Positions 1 to 10,452 of a DNA stretch of 64,000 nucleotides are shown here, in pieces; position 1 is the stretch's first letter, and every line of letters begins with the position of its first letter. The DNA is from Parvibaculum sp963975745 (GTDB lineage: Bacteria > Pseudomonadota > Alphaproteobacteria > Parvibaculales > Parvibaculaceae): NCBI RefSeq assembly GCF_963975745.1, contig NZ_CAXBIB010000001.1:62001-126000 (forward strand). The letters run 5' to 3'. The position numbers were made by a program, and so were the translations under genes. The notes under the pieces were generated by a model, which made no database searches, had not been told where the DNA came from, and saw only the letters and a program-made list of their open reading frames with translations.

Positions 1-440
1 TTCCGGTCGGCAAGAACGGCGATTGCTATGATCGCTACCTGATCCGGATGGAAGAAATGCGTCAGTCGCTGCGCATCATGAAGCAATGCATCGAGATGAT
101 GCCGGGTGGACCGGTCCACGCCGAAGATGGCAAGGTCGTTCCGCCCTCCCGCGCCGACATGAAGCGATCGATGGAGGCGCTGATCCATCACTTCAAGCTT
201 TATACCGAGGGCTATCGTGTGCCCGAAGGCGAGGTCTATGCGGCCGTCGAGGCGCCGAAGGGCGAATTCGGCGTCTATCTCGTTTCGGACGGTGGCAACA
301 AACCCTACAAGTGCAAGATCCGCGCGCCGGGCTATGCCCATCTTCAGGCCATGGATCATCTGTGCAAGGGCCATATGCTGGCGGATGTCGCCGCCATTCT
401 CGGCTCCATCGATATCGTGTTTGGAGAGGTGGATCGGTGA
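1..440 (+). CDS. nuoD: NADH-quinone oxidoreductase subunit D, C-terminal part
   Basis: This is the last 145 codons of NuoD, the 49-kDa subunit of complex I. It lies in the peripheral arm and helps form the quinone pocket. The gene is cut by the left edge, and the first complete codon is at base 3. Visible family features are the run GDCYDRYLIRMEEMRQS near the start, PGGPV, the segment EGYRVPEGEVYAAVEAPKGEFGVYLV, and the usual ending with IDIVFGEVDR. The stop codon overlaps the GTG start of nuoE. An SD-like GGAGAGG just before the stop (about 423-429) probably serves nuoE. NuoD and not the fused NuoCD is expected in this group, but the N-terminus is outside the window. Confidence 0.97.
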   Translation, partial: PVGKNGDCYDRYLIRMEEMRQSLRIMKQCIEMMPGGPVHAEDGKVVPPSRADMKRSMEALIHHFKLYTEGYRVPEGEVYAAVEAPKGEFGVYLVSDGGNKPYKCKIRAPGYAHLQAMDHLCKGHMLADVAAILGSIDIVFGEVDR

Positions 441-1053
441 GCGTTCGCAGACTAGACCCCAACCAGCCGGAAAGCTTCGCGTTCACGCCCGAGAATGTCG
501 AATGGGCAAAGAAGCAGATTGCGAAGTTTCCGGAAGGCAAGCAGGCATCGGCCATCATCCCGTTGTTCTGGCGGGCCCAGATGCAGCATGGGGGCTGGCT
601 GCCGGAGCCGGCAATCCGCTATGTCGCCGATCTGCTCGGCATGGACTACATCCGCGCGCTGGAAGTGGCGACATTCTATACAATGTTCAATCTTTCCCCG
701 GTCGGTGAGCACTATGTGCAGCTCTGCGGCACGACGCCCTGCTGGCTGCGCGGTGCAGATGAACTGAAAGAAGTCTGCCGCAAGCATATCGGTCCGGAAG
801 GGCAGGTCAGCGCCGACGGCAAGCTCTCCTGGCTCGAGGTCGAGTGTCTCGGTGCCTGCGTCAATGCGCCGATGGTTCAGATCAATGCCGACTTCTACGA
901 GGACCTTGATCCGGCAACGCTCGAAAGAATTCTTGCGGATCTGCGTGACGGGAAGGATGTGAAGCCCGGCCCCCAAAGCGCACGACATTCTTCCGAGCCT
1001 CTGGGCAAGCTGACCAGCCTGACATCGGTCGACGCACGGTCGGGCGGGAGCGA

Positions 1054-1057
<4 letters not shown>
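437..1057 (+). CDS. nuoE: NADH-quinone oxidoreductase subunit E (24 kDa, [2Fe-2S])
   Basis: NuoE is the thioredoxin-fold [2Fe-2S] subunit of the NADH-oxidising N-module of complex I. With a GTG start at 437 the protein is 206 aa. The four cluster ligands are C97 and C102 in LCGTTPC and C137 and C141 in ECLGAC. The GTG start is preferred because GGAGAGG lies 7 bases upstream and the start overlaps the nuoD stop, as is normal in this operon. A longer open frame extends back to base 86 but runs through nuoD. The ~40-residue tail after the Fe-S domain is Ser/Lys-rich and looks poorly conserved. The gene ends in an ATGA overlap with nuoF. Confidence 0.97.
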
Positions 1058-2343
<1,286 letters not shown>

Positions 2344-2347
2344 GGGC

Positions 2348-4390
2348 ATGCCGAAACTTATCGTCGATGGCATCGAGGTCGAGGTCGAGAACGGCGCCAC
2401 GCTGTTGCAGGCTTGCGAGGACGCTGGCGCGGAAATTCCGCGCTTCTGTTATCATGAGCGGCTCTCGATTGCCGGCAATTGCCGCATGTGTCTCGTCGAG
2501 GTCGAGAAATCGCCGAAGCCGGTGGCTTCCTGCGCCATGCCGGCAGCCGATGGCATGGTCGTGCACACCCGGACCGAACAGGTCAAGCGCGCCCGCGAGG
2601 GTGTGATGGAATTCCTGCTGATCAATCACCCGCTCGATTGCCCGATCTGCGATCAGGGCGGCGAGTGCGATCTGCAGGATCAGTCAATGGCCTACGGTGT
2701 CGACGGGTCGCGGTTCCACGAGAACAAGCGGGCCGTCGAAGACAAGTATATGGGACCACTGGTCAAGACGGTGATGACCCGTTGTATCCACTGCACCCGT
2801 TGCATCCGCTTTTCTCAGGAAGTTGCCGGGGTGCCGGAACTCGGCGCCATCGGACGCGGCGAGGACATGGAGATCACGACCTATCTCGAGCACGCTTTGA
2901 CATCGGAGCTTTCCGCGAATGTTGTCGATCTCTGCCCGGTTGGCGCACTGACTTTTCATCCCTTCGCCTATACCGCGCGGCCATGGGAACTTCGCAAGAC
3001 AGAGTCGATTGATGTGATGGACGCTGTCGGCTCGAATGTGCGCATCGATGCCCGCGGACGGGAAGTGATGCGCATTCTGCCTCGCCTCAACGAGGAGGTG
3101 AACGAAGAGTGGATTTCCGACAAGACGCGCTTTGTCTGGGACGGGCTCAGGACGCAGCGTCTCGACACACCCTATGTTCGTGAGAACGGCAAACTGCGCG
3201 CCGCCACTTGGGATGAGGCCTTTGCCGCGATCGCTACGCGTCTGAAAGGCCTGAGCGGCGAACGCGTGGCGGCCATTGCCGGTGATCTGGCCTGTGCCGA
3301 ATCCATGAAGGCGCTGAAGGATCTTTACGCGGCGCTCGGTTCCGCGAATATCGATTGCCGGCAGGATGGCGCCAGGATCGACGCGTCGACGCGCGCCGCC
3401 TACCTGTTCAACACGACCGTCGCGGGTATCGAAACGGCCGATGCAATCCTGCTGATCGGAACCGATCCGCGAAGGGAGGCGCCGATCCTCAACGCGCGCA
3501 TTCTCAAGCGTGCCCGCATGGGTGGTCTCAAGGTCGGCGTCATCGGACCGCGGTCCGATCTGTCCTACAGCTACGACTATCTTGGCGCAGGCCCGCAATC
3601 GCTGAAGGACCTCGGCGCATTTGCTGATGTTCTGAAGAACGCATCCAACCCGATGATCGTGGTTGGACAGGGGGCACTGGCACGCAAGGACGGCAAGGCG
3701 GTGCTGGCATCGGCCATTGCATTGGCGAAATCGGTCGGCGCGGTCCGCGACGACTGGAATGGGTTCAACGTTCTCCACACGGCGGCGGCCCGCGTCGCCG
3801 GCCTGGACCTTGGCCTGGTGCCGGGGGAGGGCGGGCGCGATGTCGAAGCAATTCTCGAAGGCGCCTCGAATGGCGAAATCGAGTTTGTACATCTCCTCGC
3901 CGCCGATGAACTCGATATGGGACGCCTGGGTTCGGCATTCGTTGTCTATCAGGGAACGCATGGCGATGCTGGTGCACACAGGGCGGATGTGATTCTGCCG
4001 GGTGCCGCCTATACCGAAAAGAACGCAACTTGGGTCAACACCGAAGGCCGCGTGCAGCGGGGCCGGCGCGCCGTCTTTCCGCCGGGTGCCGCTCGCGAGG
4101 ACTGGGCCATCCTCCGTGCCCTGTCGGCGGTGCTGGACCATACGCTTCCCTACGACAACCTTGCCGCGCTTCAGGCCGCGATGATTTCGGATGCGCCGCA
4201 TTTTGCCGACATCGACATCGCAGCACCCGCGGGCGCGCTGCCCGATCTCCCGGTTGGCGAGATCGATGCCGCGCCGTTCGAAACGCCGGTGAAGGATTTC
4301 TATCTGACAAACCCGATTGCTCGCGCGAGCGCGGTGATGGCGCGCTGTTCGGCAGAACATCTGGGCGCGCGCGTCCAGGCGGCGGAGTGA
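2348..4390 (+). CDS. nuoG: NADH-quinone oxidoreductase subunit G (75 kDa)
   Basis: NuoG (680 aa) is the large Fe-S subunit that relays electrons from NuoF/E to the hydrophilic arm. The N-terminal 2Fe-2S ferredoxin domain shows FCYHERLSIAGNCRMCLVE and a later cysteine in VASCAMPA. The His-Cys region has LDCPICDQGGECDLQDQ, followed by CIHCTRCIRFSQEVAG. The rest is a molybdopterin-oxidoreductase-like domain with no sign of a bound molybdenum cofactor, as usual for this subunit. The length matches the shorter alphaproteobacterial/mitochondrial form rather than the ~900-aa enterobacterial one. It sits between nuoF and nuoH with 4- and 7-base gaps. Confidence 0.97.
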   Translation: MPKLIVDGIEVEVENGATLLQACEDAGAEIPRFCYHERLSIAGNCRMCLVEVEKSPKPVASCAMPAADGMVVHTRTEQVKRAREGVMEFLLINHPLDCPICDQGGECDLQDQSMAYGVDGSRFHENKRAVEDKYMGPLVKTVMTRCIHCTRCIRFSQEVAGVPELGAIGRGEDMEITTYLEHALTSELSANVVDLCPVGALTFHPFAYTARPWELRKTESIDVMDAVGSNVRIDARGREVMRILPRLNEEVNEEWISDKTRFVWDGLRTQRLDTPYVRENGKLRAATWDEAFAAIATRLKGLSGERVAAIAGDLACAESMKALKDLYAALGSANIDCRQDGARIDASTRAAYLFNTTVAGIETADAILLIGTDPRREAPILNARILKRARMGGLKVGVIGPRSDLSYSYDYLGAGPQSLKDLGAFADVLKNASNPMIVVGQGALARKDGKAVLASAIALAKSVGAVRDDWNGFNVLHTAAARVAGLDLGLVPGEGGRDVEAILEGASNGEIEFVHLLAADELDMGRLGSAFVVYQGTHGDAGAHRADVILPGAAYTEKNATWVNTEGRVQRGRRAVFPPGAAREDWAILRALSAVLDHTLPYDNLAALQAAMISDAPHFADIDIAAPAGALPDLPVGEIDAAPFETPVKDFYLTNPIARASAVMARCSAEHLGARVQAAE

Positions 4391-4397
4391 GGATGGC

Positions 4398-5411
4398 ATG
4401 ACCGAGTTTCTGACGACTTACGGCATTCCCCTCGCCATCATTGTCGGTCAATCGCTGGCGCTCATTGTCGCGATCCTGCTGGTCACGGCCTATGTGCTGT
4501 TGGCGGACCGCAAGATCTGGGCGGCTGTGCAGCTGCGCCGTGGTCCCAATGTCGTCGGCGCCTTCGGTCTGCTGCAATCCTTCGCCGACCTGCTGAAATT
4601 CGTGTTCAAGGAAGTCGTCATTCCGGCCGGCGCGAACAAGGGCGTTTTCCTGTTGGCGCCGCTGGTGACGGTGACGCTGGCGCTTGCCGCCTGGGCCGTG
4701 ATTCCGTTCGACGCAGGCGTCGTTCTCTCCAACATCAATGTCGGTGTGCTCTACATCTTCGCGATCTCCTCGCTTGGAGTGTACGGCGTTATCATGGCGG
4801 GCTGGGCATCGAATTCGAAGTACCCGTTCCTGTCGGCGCTGCGCGCGGCGGCGCAGATGGTTTCTTATGAAGTCTCGATCGGCTTTGTCATTGTCTGCGT
4901 CCTGCTGACGGCCGGCACATTGAACCTCACCGAGATTGTCGAGGCGCAGAAGACCGTCTGGTATTTCATTCCGCACCTTCCGATGTTTGCGATCTTCTTC
5001 ATTTCGGCGCTGGCGGAAACCAATCGCCCCCCATTCGATCTGGTCGAGGCTGAATCGGAACTCGTGGCAGGATTCATGGTCGAGTATTCCTCGACCACCT
5101 ACATGATGTTCATGCTCGGTGAGTATGTCTCGATCCTGCTGATGTGCGCCATGACGACGATCCTGTTTCTCGGCGGTTGGCTGCCGCCTTTCGACATTGC
5201 GCCGTTCAACTGGGTGCCTGGTATTGTCTGGTTCCTGCTGAAGGTTCTCCTGGTCTTCTTCATGTTTGCGATGGTGAAAGCATTTGTGCCGCGCTACCGC
5301 TATGACCAGTTGATGCGCTTGGGGTGGAAGGTCTTCCTGCCGTTCTCGCTTTTCTGGGTAGTCCTGACGGCTGGCGTTCTGGTCGGCTTTGACATCGTGC
5401 CGCAGCGTTGA
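4398..5411 (+). CDS. nuoH: NADH-quinone oxidoreductase subunit H
   Basis: NuoH (337 aa) is the membrane subunit (ND1 homologue) that joins the peripheral arm to the membrane arm and forms part of the quinone channel. About eight hydrophobic segments are visible. The diagnostic cytoplasmic loops are present: DRKIWAAVQLRRGPNVVG at about 36-53 and AETNRPPFDLVEAESELVAGF at about 206-226. Both are strongly conserved in the family. Seven bases separate it from nuoG and 11 from the preferred nuoI start, so it is co-transcribed with both. Confidence 0.98.
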   Translation: MTEFLTTYGIPLAIIVGQSLALIVAILLVTAYVLLADRKIWAAVQLRRGPNVVGAFGLLQSFADLLKFVFKEVVIPAGANKGVFLLAPLVTVTLALAAWAVIPFDAGVVLSNINVGVLYIFAISSLGVYGVIMAGWASNSKYPFLSALRAAAQMVSYEVSIGFVIVCVLLTAGTLNLTEIVEAQKTVWYFIPHLPMFAIFFISALAETNRPPFDLVEAESELVAGFMVEYSSTTYMMFMLGEYVSILLMCAMTTILFLGGWLPPFDIAPFNWVPGIVWFLLKVLLVFFMFAMVKAFVPRYRYDQLMRLGWKVFLPFSLFWVVLTAGVLVGFDIVPQR

Positions 5412-5422
5412 GGGAGAACACG

Positions 5423-5941
5423 ATGACGTATTCGGAAAGGACCGAGAAAATGACCTGGCTGGGCCGGTCGGCGCGATCGCTCTTTCTCATGGAGTTTGTT
5501 TCGAGCTTCGCGCTGGCGATGCGCTATTTCTTCAAGCCGAAAGTGACTCTCAACTATCCCTTCGAAAAGGGACCGCTCAGCCCGCGCTTTCGGGGCGAAC
5601 ATGCATTGCGTCGCTACCCCAACGGTGAGGAGCGGTGCATTGCTTGCAAGCTCTGCGAAGCGGTTTGTCCTGCGCTTGCCATCACCATCGAGGCCGGTCC
5701 GCGCCGCAATGACGGTACGCGCCGGACCACGCGCTACGACATCGACATGACGAAGTGCATCTATTGCGGTCTGTGCCAGGAAGCGTGCCCGGTCGATGCG
5801 ATCGTCGAGGGGCCGAATTTCGAGTTTGCGACCGAAACCCGCGAGGAATTGATGTACGACAAGGAACGGCTGCTGGCGAACGGCGACCGTTGGGAACGCG
5901 AGATCGCGACCAACATCGCGCTCGACGCGCCCTATCGTTGA
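5423..5941 (+). CDS. nuoI: NADH-quinone oxidoreductase subunit I (two [4Fe-4S])
   Basis: NuoI (172 aa from ATG 5423) carries clusters N6a and N6b, which pass electrons towards the quinone. The two ferredoxin motifs are CIACKLCEAVCP and CIYCGLCQEACP, separated by the usual linker with RRNDGTRRTTRYDID. The ending with NIALDAPYR is typical of alphaproteobacteria. I chose ATG 5423 because a purine-rich GAGGGAGAA precedes it. An in-frame ATG at 5450 would give 163 aa, nearer the common family length, so the start is uncertain by nine codons. Confidence 0.95.
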   Translation: MTYSERTEKMTWLGRSARSLFLMEFVSSFALAMRYFFKPKVTLNYPFEKGPLSPRFRGEHALRRYPNGEERCIACKLCEAVCPALAITIEAGPRRNDGTRRTTRYDIDMTKCIYCGLCQEACPVDAIVEGPNFEFATETREELMYDKERLLANGDRWEREIATNIALDAPYR

Positions 5942-5972
5942 ACGAAGATCGTCGAGGGGACGAGGGGTCCAT

Positions 5973-6587
5973 ATGATTGCCACCGCCATTGCATTCTATT
6001 TTTTCGCGGCGATAACCGTTGCCGCGGGATTCATGGTGATCGCTTCGCGCAATCCCGTTCACTCGGTGTTGTTTCTGATTCTTGCCTTCTTCAATTCAGC
6101 AGCGCTGTTTGTATTGTTGGGTGCAGAGTTTCTGGCCTTGATCCTTGTCATTGTCTATGTCGGCGCAGTGGCGGTCCTCTTTCTCTTTGTCGTCATGATG
6201 CTCGACATCGATTTCTTGGAACTGCGCGAAGGATTTCTGCAGTATCTGCCGGTGGGCGCGCTGGTTGGCCTGATCTTGCTGATTGAGCTGATGCTGGTGC
6301 TTGGCGCCTGGATCATTTCGCCCGAAGCCGCGGGCGTTGCAGCGGCGCCGGCGCCCGCCATCTCGGATGTGCACAACACGCGGGCGTTGGGTCAGCTCAT
6401 CTATACGCAATATGCCTACCTGTTTCAGGCCGCTGGCCTGATTCTTCTGGTGGCGATGATCGGTGCCATTGTGCTGACGCTGCGTCACAAGCCGAATGTA
6501 AAGCGGCAGGTCATTGCCGATCAGGTCGCGCGAACGCGTGAACAGGCAGTGGAATTGAAGAAGGTCGAACCCGGTCAGGGGCTCTGA
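5973..6587 (+). CDS. nuoJ: NADH-quinone oxidoreductase subunit J
   Basis: NuoJ (204 aa, ND6 homologue) is a membrane-arm subunit with five hydrophobic segments. The N-terminal ASRNPVHSVLFLILAFFNSAALFVLLGAEFLALILVIVYVGAVAVLFLFVVMML region is the highly conserved core; the YVGAVAVLFLFVVMMLD stretch contains the pi-bulge helix known from complex I structures. A hydrophilic C-terminal tail of about 35 residues (HKPNVKRQVIADQ onwards) is normal for alphaproteobacteria. It is followed by a 62-bp gap before nuoK, the largest gap in the operon, in which I see no promoter or terminator. Confidence 0.97.
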   Translation: MIATAIAFYFFAAITVAAGFMVIASRNPVHSVLFLILAFFNSAALFVLLGAEFLALILVIVYVGAVAVLFLFVVMMLDIDFLELREGFLQYLPVGALVGLILLIELMLVLGAWIISPEAAGVAAAPAPAISDVHNTRALGQLIYTQYAYLFQAAGLILLVAMIGAIVLTLRHKPNVKRQVIADQVARTREQAVELKKVEPGQGL

Positions 6588-6649
6588 ACGGCGCAACGAA
6601 TGAGGGGACTGGTCCCGGCGCACTTTGCGCAAGGGGCGGGAGATAGAGA

Positions 6650-6958
6650 ATGGCAATCGGCCTCGAGCATTATCTGACTGTGGCGGCGATCCTTTTCACG
6701 CTCGGCATTTTAGGCATTTTCCTCAATCGGAAGAATGTCATCGTCATTCTGATGTCGATCGAGTTGATGTTGCTCGCCGTCAATATCAACCTGGTCGCAT
6801 TTTCCGCCTATCTCGGCGATCTGGTCGGTCAGGTTTTCGCGCTCTTCGTCTTGACTGTTGCGGCGGCCGAGGCGGCGATCGGCCTGGCCATCCTTGTCGT
6901 CTATTTCCGCAACCGCGGCTCAATCGCGGTTGAGGACATCAACGTGATGAAGGGGTAA
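6650..6958 (+). CDS. nuoK: NADH-quinone oxidoreductase subunit K
   Basis: NuoK (102 aa, ND4L homologue) is a three-helix subunit of the proton-pumping arm. The two buried glutamates needed for proton transfer are visible in SIELMLLAVN (second helix) and in VAAAEAAIGLAI (third helix). Length and sequence are family-typical. AGAGA shortly before the ATG can act as ribosome binding site. It is directly followed by nuoL after six bases. Confidence 0.97.
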   Translation: MAIGLEHYLTVAAILFTLGILGIFLNRKNVIVILMSIELMLLAVNINLVAFSAYLGDLVGQVFALFVLTVAAAEAAIGLAILVVYFRNRGSIAVEDINVMKG

Positions 6959-6964
6959 GGAAGA

Positions 6965-8896
6965 ATGTATTCTGCCATCGTCTTCCTGCCGCTTATTGGC
7001 TTTCTGATCGCCGGCATCTTTGGTCGCTGGCTCGGTCCGCGCGGCGCACAGGTCGTCACATCCAGCTTGCTGGTCATTTCGGCGCTTCTGTCGGTGGTTG
7101 CGCTGGTCGCTGTCGGCCTGCGTGGCGAAACGACCACCGTTCAGGTTCTGAGTTTCATCAGTTCCGGCGCCTTCGAGGCGGATTGGCGGCTGCGTATCGA
7201 CACATTGACGGCGGTAATGCTTGTTGTCGTGACATCCGTCTCGGCGCTCGTGCACATCTATTCGATTGGCTACATGAGCCACGATCCGCATCAGCCGCGT
7301 TTCTTTGCATATCTTTCGCTGTTTACCTTCGCGATGTTGATGCTGGTGACGGCAGACAACTTCGTGCAGCTCTTTTTCGGCTGGGAAGGTGTGGGCCTCG
7401 CGTCCTACCTGCTGATCGGCTTCTGGTATCAGCGGCCCAGTGCCAACGCCGCGGCCATCAAGGCCTTTGTGGTCAACCGTGTCGGCGACTTTGGCTTGAT
7501 CCTCGGTATTGCCACGCTGTTCCTGACCATCGGCTCGGTCGATTTCGATACGGTGTTCAAGGCCATACCGGAAATGGCAGATGAGACGTTCTCATTCCTT
7601 GGCTATGACGTGCCGGTGGTCACCACGGCCTGCCTGTTGCTGTTCATGGGCGCCATGGGCAAGTCAGCACAGTTCTTCCTGCACACATGGCTGCCGGATG
7701 CGATGGAAGGGCCGACGCCCGTCTCGGCGCTGATTCACGCGGCAACCATGGTCACGGCCGGTGTCTTCCTGCTGGCCCGGATGTCGCCGATCTTCGAATT
7801 CTCGCCCTATGCGCTGACCGTCGTGACGGTCATCGGCGCGACAACAGCATTCTTTGCCGCTACCGTCGGTCTTGTTCAGAACGACATCAAGCGCGTCATT
7901 GCCTATTCGACCTGCTCGCAGCTCGGCTACATGTTTGTTGCCGTCGGTGTAGGGGCCTACGAGGTGGCCATGTTCCACCTCTTCACCCATGCCTTCTTCA
8001 AGGCGCTGCTGTTCCTTGGTTCCGGCTCCGTCATCCATGCGATGAGCGACGAACAGGACATGCGCAAGATGGGTGGCCTCTATCGCATGATACCGGTCAC
8101 ATGGCTGATGATGGTGATTGGAACGCTGGCGCTGACGGGCTTCCCCTTCACGGCCGGTTACTATTCCAAGGATGCCGTCATCGAAGCAGCCTTCGCCGGG
8201 CACAACGCCGCGCACATGTACGCCTTCGCGCTCACCGTGGCGGCGGCGCTCCTGACTTCCTTCTACTCTTGGCGTCTTGTCTTCATGACGTTCCATGGTG
8301 AATCGCGCGCTTCCAACGAAACGCTGTCACATGTGCACGAGTCGCCGCTCGTCATGCTGGTGCCGCTGTTCATTCTGGCGGCGGGTGCGCTCGGCGCCGG
8401 GTTCCTGTTTGCGCCGCTCTTCATCGGCCATGCCTATGAGGCTTTCTGGCTTGAGGCGATCTACCGTGGCGCCGAGAACCACATCATCCACGCCATGCAT
8501 GAAGTGCCCGATTGGGTGCCCTTTGTGCCGACGCTGATGATGATCATCGGCTTCGCGACCGCCTGGCTCTTCTATATCGCGCGTCCCGACATCCCGAAGC
8601 AGCTGGCGCGCACGCATGAACCGATCTACAACTTCCTTCTCAACAAATGGTATTTCGACGAGATCTACGACTTCCTGTTTGTCCGTCCGGCCTTCTGGGT
8701 CGGCCGCGTTCTCTGGAAGCAGGGTGACGGTCGCATTATCGACGGTTGGGGACCGGACGGTATCTCGGCGCGGGTGCTCGACATCACGCGGGGCGTTGTC
8801 CGCCTGCAGAGCGGCTATCTCTATCACTATGCCTTTGCCATGCTGCTTGGCGTTGCCGGCCTGGTCACCTGGTTCATGCTCGGGGGGGCACGGTAA
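6965..8896 (+). CDS. nuoL: NADH-quinone oxidoreductase subunit L (antiporter-like)
   Basis: NuoL (643 aa, ND5 homologue) is the most distal proton-pumping subunit, ending in the long lateral helix that runs along the membrane arm. Conserved features are LFFGWEGVGLASYLLIGFW near residue 140, which holds the key glutamate, GKSAQFFLHTWLPDAMEGPTPVSALIHAATMVTAGV near 225-260, and HLFTHAFFKALLFLGSGSVIHA near 340. The C-terminal part after about residue 500 corresponds to the lateral helix and anchor. The stop TAA overlaps the nuoM ATG by one base. Confidence 0.98.
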   Translation: MYSAIVFLPLIGFLIAGIFGRWLGPRGAQVVTSSLLVISALLSVVALVAVGLRGETTTVQVLSFISSGAFEADWRLRIDTLTAVMLVVVTSVSALVHIYSIGYMSHDPHQPRFFAYLSLFTFAMLMLVTADNFVQLFFGWEGVGLASYLLIGFWYQRPSANAAAIKAFVVNRVGDFGLILGIATLFLTIGSVDFDTVFKAIPEMADETFSFLGYDVPVVTTACLLLFMGAMGKSAQFFLHTWLPDAMEGPTPVSALIHAATMVTAGVFLLARMSPIFEFSPYALTVVTVIGATTAFFAATVGLVQNDIKRVIAYSTCSQLGYMFVAVGVGAYEVAMFHLFTHAFFKALLFLGSGSVIHAMSDEQDMRKMGGLYRMIPVTWLMMVIGTLALTGFPFTAGYYSKDAVIEAAFAGHNAAHMYAFALTVAAALLTSFYSWRLVFMTFHGESRASNETLSHVHESPLVMLVPLFILAAGALGAGFLFAPLFIGHAYEAFWLEAIYRGAENHIIHAMHEVPDWVPFVPTLMMIIGFATAWLFYIARPDIPKQLARTHEPIYNFLLNKWYFDEIYDFLFVRPAFWVGRVLWKQGDGRIIDGWGPDGISARVLDITRGVVRLQSGYLYHYAFAMLLGVAGLVTWFMLGGAR

Positions 8897-10440
8897 TGGC
8901 CGACGGCTACATTCTCTCGCTGGTTACGTTTCTCCCGCTGGTCGGTGCGCTGATCATCTTGACCGTGCGTGGTGACGAGGCCGTCGTGGCGCGCAACGCC
9001 CGCTATGTGGCGCTCTGGACCACGGCCGTTACATTCGTTCTGTCCCTCTATATCTGGGCGCAATTTGATCCGACCACATCCGACTTCCAGTTTGTGCAGA
9101 AGTCGGAATGGTTGGGCGGTGCCATCGACTATCATATGGGCGTCGACGGCATTTCGATGCTCTTTGTTATCCTGACAGCCTTCCTGATGCCGGCATGTAT
9201 CCTGGCGAGCTGGACGTCGATCGACACGCGCGTCAAGGAATACATGATCGCCTTCCTGGTGCTGGAAACGCTGATGATCGGCGTGTTCTGCGCGCTTGAT
9301 CTGGTGCTGTTCTATCTCTTCTTCGAGGGCGGCCTGATCCCGATGTTCCTGATCATCGGTGTCTGGGGTGGCAAGCGCCGCATCTATGCGAGTTTCAAGT
9401 TCTTCCTTTACACGCTGGCGGGATCGGTACTGATGCTGCTCGCCATCATGGCGATGTACTGGCATGCCGGCACGACCAGCATCCCGGTGCTGTTGGCACA
9501 TGATTTCCCAGCCAGCATGCAGTTCTGGCTCTGGCTTGCTTTCTTTGCCTCCTTTGCGGTCAAGATGCCCATGTGGCCGGTACACACCTGGTTGCCGGAT
9601 GCGCATGTCGAAGCGCCGACGGCTGGTTCGGTGATCCTGGCTGGCATCCTTCTGAAGATGGGCGGCTACGGTTTCCTGCGTTTCTCGCTCCCGATGTTCC
9701 CGGTTGCTTCGGCCGACCTCGCCTGGCTGGTCTTCGGCCTCAGTCTGATCGCCATCGTCTACACGTCGCTGGTTGCGCTGGTTCAGGAAGACATGAAGAA
9801 GCTGATTGCCTATTCGTCCGTGGCCCATATGGGCTTCGTGACCATGGGGATCTTCGCGGCCAATCAGCAGGGCGTGCAGGGCGGCATCTTCCAGATGCTG
9901 AGCCACGGCTGGATCTCCGGCGCGCTCTTCCTTTGCGTTGGCGTCATTTATGATCGCATGCACACGCGTGAGATTGCGGCCTATGGCGGTCTCGTCAATC
10001 GTATGCCGCTCTACGCGCTGGCATTCATGGTCTTCACGATGGCCAATGTTGGTCTGCCGGGCACCAGCGGCTTCGTCGGTGAGTTCCTGACGATCATCGG
10101 CGCCTTCAAGGTCAGTACATGGGTTGGTGCGATTGCGGCCACCGGCGTCATTCTGGCCGCAGGCTATGCGCTCTATCTGTATCGGCGGATCGTGTTCGGT
10201 GTGCTGGAAAAGGAATCGTTGAAGGCGATTGCAGATCTCAACCGCCGCGAGGTCGCGACACTTGCGCCGCTTCTCGCCGCCACGCTGTTTTTCGGGATCT
10301 ATCCGGCGCCGATCATGAATGTAACGGCGGTATCGGTCGAAAATCTGGTGTCGAACTACAATGCGGCCGTTGAGGCACATCGGTTGGCCGAGGGGGGAGG
10401 GGCGATGACACATCTCACCGCACTCCTCACGGGCCGATAG
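8896..10440 (+). CDS. nuoM: NADH-quinone oxidoreductase subunit M (antiporter-like)
   Basis: NuoM (514 aa from ATG 8896, ND4 homologue) is the second antiporter-like proton pump of the membrane arm. Conserved blocks are the glutamate-bearing LFYLFFEGGLIPMFLIIGVWGG, KMPMWPVHTWLPDAHVEAPTAGSVILAGILLKMGGYG, and SSVAHMGFVTMGIF. An open frame extends upstream into nuoL, but the ATG overlapping the nuoL stop begins with the hydrophobic first helix and is the natural start. The last ~30 residues are hydrophilic and variable. nuoN follows after 12 bases. Confidence 0.97.
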   Translation: MADGYILSLVTFLPLVGALIILTVRGDEAVVARNARYVALWTTAVTFVLSLYIWAQFDPTTSDFQFVQKSEWLGGAIDYHMGVDGISMLFVILTAFLMPACILASWTSIDTRVKEYMIAFLVLETLMIGVFCALDLVLFYLFFEGGLIPMFLIIGVWGGKRRIYASFKFFLYTLAGSVLMLLAIMAMYWHAGTTSIPVLLAHDFPASMQFWLWLAFFASFAVKMPMWPVHTWLPDAHVEAPTAGSVILAGILLKMGGYGFLRFSLPMFPVASADLAWLVFGLSLIAIVYTSLVALVQEDMKKLIAYSSVAHMGFVTMGIFAANQQGVQGGIFQMLSHGWISGALFLCVGVIYDRMHTREIAAYGGLVNRMPLYALAFMVFTMANVGLPGTSGFVGEFLTIIGAFKVSTWVGAIAATGVILAAGYALYLYRRIVFGVLEKESLKAIADLNRREVATLAPLLAATLFFGIYPAPIMNVTAVSVENLVSNYNAAVEAHRLAEGGGAMTHLTALLTGR

Positions 10441-10452
10441 GAGAACGGGAAA